From: Struthidea cinerea | Taxonomy: Eukaryota > Chordata > Aves > Passeriformes > Corcoracidae | Direction: 5' to 3' | Assembly: GCA_013397865.1 (NCBI GenBank) | Contig: VZTI01001175.1 | Coordinates: 248,001-312,000 of the forward strand | Length of the DNA stretch: 64,000 nt | In this document: piece after piece, positions 59,681-64,000 of the stretch | Position numbering within the stretch: the first letter of the stretch is position 1 | How the letters are laid out: each line of letters begins with the position of its first letter | Program-made: the position numbers and the translations under genes | Notes under the pieces: model-generated | Told to the model about the DNA's origin: nothing | The model's input: only the letters and a program-made list of their open reading frames with translations | Databases searched by the model: none

Positions 59681-62600
59681 ATTGCCCACTTCTGCAATTT
59701 CCACATACATTCTGGAATACTGTTAAATCACTCCAGCTAAAGACAGAGCTCCAGCCTTCCCTTTGGGCACCCCCACATGAAGAATCCCACAGGTGTCTCC
59801 TTGAAAATAAGGCTGCACACGAATTTACTCTGTGTGTTTGTTAAACGACTCCATGTTGTACATTTAAAGATTGGATTTGTCAAAAATTAATTTTGGGCGG
59901 AAACAGGAGCGTCTGAATCTGGAGTAAGAGGGAACAGACAGAGCCTGTGCAGCAACTTCGAGGGGGTTTTGCCATCTAGTGGCTACAATATTCTTACCGG
60001 CTTGGTTTGGCTTTTTATGCTTTCTCTCTCTTTGTTTTTGGACCTTGTTTTTGCTGAAAAACTGAGCTGTGCTGGGCAGTTCTCTGTGCCACGAGCACCC
60101 TCAGGAATTGCTCTGCTGGCCTGCTTCGCAGCCATCAAAAGCTGAATTTCATGGCCCAGAGATGTAATTAGCAGAGCCCTGTCAGTGGCAGTGCTTAGGT
60201 GACAGATATACTCACCACGTACACTGTTGCACCACGCTATTTTGTCTAAATTTTTTCAACTTTAAGCTTGATAGTTTGGACACTTTTTCCCAGTACTTTG
60301 CCTTTAGACGCTGGGTTAACTGAGTAATTCAGAGAGTCCCCCTTTATCTTGTACACAGGAAGGTAAAACAGGCCCTTCTAACCGGAAAACCACAGATCGT
60401 TTTTAATTTTCTTTCTTTCCTACCTTTGCTTGGTGAATAGAAGTGTGAAATAACCCCACCTTCCTTTCTGGTAGGTTTCTGTTTTGACATTGGTATGATC
60501 TACAATATTCAGTTGTTCTTGTAATTTTTAAAAATACCCTTCCTGAAACTGAGAGAAGTCTGTGCCAGATGAGCTCTACAGACCAGTTCCCAGCAATCCT
60601 GTCCACCCTCAGCCTCCGGTAACTTAGATCCTGACAGCAGAGTTGTGGAGCCACCGCAGTGACAGTCCCCTCTGAGGCCACTGTTAACATCTGCCTTTCC
60701 TCCTGGCACACAGGGAAGACCCAATGTGGTTTTACCAACCACCCCTTCTGTGAAGCCCAGTGATGGTAGCAAAGTGTGGGGAGACACGTCCGGAATCATC
60801 TGGTCTCAAATAATTCACACCTGGGAATTATGTGTGACCCTGTGTCTGCATTGCAAAGAAGAAATGAAGGGGGAGGAGTTGTGCTCTTTTACAGGGAAGT
60901 AACAAAGCCACTACCCAGTCCTAGGCCAGGCACACAGCAGTGTTTCACATGAGAATCATGTCTCACCTTCTTTAGTGGGCATGTGGCAAAAACACTGAAG
61001 AATTAATTTTGCCAGGATGTTTTCTTGTTCTCAGAGGAGCTATAAACACAAAGACAACACCCCTCAGTGCAGCTGGAAGGATTTCTGTCCAGGTCCCAGC
61101 TGGGTTGTGGTGTGGAGCCACATGAGTTGTCATCTGAGCTGCTGCAGAGGCTGCACTGTGCACCAGGCTGGGCTCAGTGACAGCTTTGGGATTGTAGGAC
61201 TTTCACAGAAGTAGCAACCTGTGTGGAGGGTTCCTCAGGTGCTGTGGGGTGTCCACATCCATGTTTGTGTGCTTGGATATTTCCAGGGATGTGTCAGGAG
61301 TGGCAGCAGCCCTGAATTGAAGGGGAAGTGTCAGCACTCCAGGGCTGGTTACTGGGAGCACAGACACGTCACCCCAGACTTTGCTGGGGCAGGGGAGCAA
61401 ACAGGAAGCCATCTCCATGTTCCTTCTCTTCCCTGTAAATCTGTGTCCATAGACAACAAATTAGATCCCTTGTGGCTCCAGAATGAGCTGTGCCATCGAA
61501 ATCAAAGGTTAAAACAGTCAAAACAAATTTTGTACCTTTAACATAAAATTAAATCTCCTCACATCTCTCAGAAAGAGAGCGGCACCACTCAAAAATGCCT
61601 GTCCTCATCACTAGAGAGCTTATCTAGATCAAATTTAATGGGGACTGAGCAGAGGCTTAGGTCCATTTTCAGAGTCCTGAAAGTTCAAAGTACTAGTGTA
61701 TACATTCTCTGTGGGTTCAGAACATTTGGATGGAGAATAACCAACCATGGAAGGATGTGACCTTCCAAACTGACTTTTAGCTTCAATTCAAAAATGCTGG
61801 CTTTGTGTGGAATAATACAGAGGATTCTGTATATTAAGTGACAGATGCACTATTTTTATCCACAGGAAGCAGCAATTGGCATTTCGTTACAGATGCCCTC
61901 ACCTCACACTCACTGAAATGTTCTATTTCAGGCATTGCAGAGAAGAGCACACATGGGCTTGAAGGAACTACCCTTTCCCGAGGTCTTAAGGAGATGGTAG
62001 TGGAAAAAATGGATGAAAAATGTAGGAAATCATATACATGAGAAGAGACAAGCAGAGCAAATGACAAAAATAGCTGTTGTCAGTCTAGACAGAATTTAAC
62101 CAGCTAGTACGTGTTTACATCAGTTATTTTACAGAAGAACAGAGTTCCCAGAGGCTCTGGTTCTGCTGAAGCTGAGGATGTATCTGAGAACTGGGCTCTG
62201 TAGCATATTCTGCTTTCATGTTGCTGTGCTGAAGAGTTGCCCAAAGCCACTGCATGGAAATTCCCAGTCACCTTGCAGCCAGAAAGGTGTTTCCTCTTAA
62301 AGGCTCTTCTGAGAATCATCTCTAGTGTGAGAGGCATCATTGCTGTGTACACTCCCAGCAAACAGTTGCAATTATGATCTCAGTCTGTAACTTGGCTGAA
62401 AATGCCCAGTTTCTCTACATCCTCTCCCATGTGTGCACCACAGAGAGTACAAAAACTGCAGTTTAAACTTCAAAACCTGTAGTTCTCTCTCGCCTGCAGG
62501 ATATGGCTGTAAGCTGTCATTTGCCAAGAAAACATGGCTCTAGGCTTGTAATCACCTTTTCATAATTTCTTTTATGAGTAGAGACTAGAAAATGGTGATG

Positions 62601-64000
62601 CAGATTTAATTTTTTTAGTTTAAAAAGTGGGATAACAGGCATACATTGCTTTACCTATTGTCTCAGTGGATGCTAAAATGTTTCAGAGTTTTAAATAAGA
62701 AAAAGACAGAAGAAAACACTGGAGGCTATTCCATATAAAGCTGCTGCTGGTGTGGCATCCTGTGAACTTACTAATTGCTATGGCTAGAAGATTATTTAAA
62801 AGAAATATCTTCATATGCTTGCCCTGTTGTTCTACTCTTCCCTTGGGATCTAGCATTGGGCACAGAATATTAAGCTGAAGGGGTTAGTCTGAGCCTCTGT
62901 GATCCTTCTTGCAGTCTTAGATTGAAGTGTGTGCATCCTTCTGTGCATTGGAATGAGCTTGCCAAGGCCTATAGCAACTGCTGAGTTAGAGCTGTGCCAT
63001 GGGTTGGGAAGAGGATCTCCCCGTTCCCTTTGGGAAGGGGTTTGTACCAGCTGCAGTGTTTTTGGCAAGAACAGGCAGCCAGACTATTGAGTGATGGTGT
63101 CCTTTGGCTGTTAGACAGCACTTAGAGGGAACTTTTATTTCTCGAGCTGGAAGCTGAAGTGTTTGTTTGCTATGTCAATGGTATCCAGCACCAGCTTCTT
63201 TTAGAAACCCCATCTTGGCTTTTTTTAAAAATTAGAAATAAAAGGTGCAGCGTGTCTGCCTTGCTGGTTTTGTGTCAGACACATTCCTGCACCTGTGGGC
63301 TCCCCACGGCCGGTTGTGACCCCGCTATGCGCAGGCACGGCGAGGCCCTGGCTGTCAGTCGCACCTCCAGCAGCAGTGCTCGCATCTTGTCCCCTGCTAG
63401 ACCTGAGGTCAGCGTGGTTCTCACGTTTCTGGTCTGCAGAGCCTGCAGTGGACGCTCCGTGTTATCCTCTTTGGCCAGGTCACAACGTGATGTTACTGCT
63501 GGCGCTCGGCACTGAAGCGTCCTGTGAGCTCTGGCCTGGAGCTGTCCCTGCCAGGCTCGGGCAGTGCCGGGCCCTGAGGGGCCAGCTCTCCATCAGAGGA
63601 GCTGGAGCCATGCTGAGGGAACAGCCCAGGGCTGTCGGATGGGATCCTGATGGCTGCTGTCAGCTAGAGTTTTCTCAAATCAATAGAAAGTGGTCCCAGA
63701 GTTGCTGTTACATTCCAGTAAGCCTTCCCTACAATCTTTCTTTTGAGTCAGCAGCATATTCCTTCATCTGTGTCTTCGGTGAACAAAAAAGGGCACTTAA
63801 ATCTTTTTATACATTTAGCTGAGTTCAGCAAGTTGCTCCAGCTGAAGCAGAATTTTGGGGGAGAAGGGGCAAGCCTGAAAAAATGTTGAAATTGGTTTTT
63901 TTTATTCAAAAGTAAAAGCTTTTAAAATACAGGGGAGGCTTGGGAGAGAACTGTTTCCTGCAGCAATGGCCACTGCCTGGTGCAGTGTGCCATCAGCTTC

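Larger units (their letters stand above)
56794..64000 (-). other. PSTPIP1: Presumed PSTPIP1 5' intron, no further exon found
   Basis: At least 7.2 kb. I looked on the - strand for the exon encoding the human ERYGKELVQIARKAGG part and for the FWCRDF part, and saw neither. Open frames at 57089-57502 and 63295-63822 have no recognisable domain and lie in GC-rich DNA where stops are rare. Confidence 0.6.

Noticed and set aside
59464..59706. Lysine-rich (and, on the other strand, phenylalanine-rich) frames.
   Set aside because: Pure artefact of the polypyrimidine tract.
63295..63822. 175-codon + strand frame near the right end.
   Set aside because: GC-rich start region with few stops, low-information composition, no recognisable domain or promoter.

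Overview
The window looks like ordinary vertebrate nuclear DNA, most likely from a bird. Genes are split into small exons with GT/AG introns, and one promoter is a CpG island. The only interspersed repeats I recognise are old 3' ends of CR1 LINEs, the main family in birds and other sauropsids. The gene pair found here lies on human 15q24 and, in birds, on the chromosome-10 equivalent. I saw no mammalian SINE or L1, and nothing bacterial or viral. A short gap of 33 N lies at 52015-52047.

Two protein-coding genes are well supported, and they converge tail to tail. TSPAN3 (tetraspanin-3) is complete on the + strand. It has seven coding exons between 6508 and 27726 and encodes 253 residues, and every splice phase closes. 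Its CpG-island promoter is at about 5985-6840. It carries two CACGTG E-boxes and two copies of a YY1-like GCCATCTTAGG element just upstream of the ATG. Intron 1 is nearly 11 kb and contains small tandem duplications, a CR1 remnant and a segment homologous to DNA just upstream of the promoter.

PSTPIP1 (proline-serine-threonine phosphatase-interacting protein 1) is on the - strand and is partial. Twelve exons between 56793 and 39298 encode the last 334 residues: most of the F-BAR domain, the linker and the C-terminal SH3 domain with its stop codon. The first ~70 codons (about three exons by comparison with human) are not visible in the 7.2 kb to the right and probably lie beyond position 64000.

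Layout: 1-5980, no supported gene; 5985-28600, TSPAN3; 28600-37340, intergenic with no supported gene; 37344-39297, probable PSTPIP1 3' untranslated region; 39298-56793, PSTPIP1 exons; 56794-64000, presumably a large 5' intron of PSTPIP1 with an isolated CpG island at 57099-57398 and a long polypyrimidine tract at 59524-59680.

The two proteins do not form a pathway together; they are positional neighbours. TSPAN3 is a membrane organiser. PSTPIP1 is a cytoplasmic adaptor of blood cells that links membrane curvature, actin and PEST-type phosphatases. I found no convincing undescribed system. The items most worth checking are the duplicated promoter-flank segment, the intronic CpG island and the codon choice at human PSTPIP1 disease positions.
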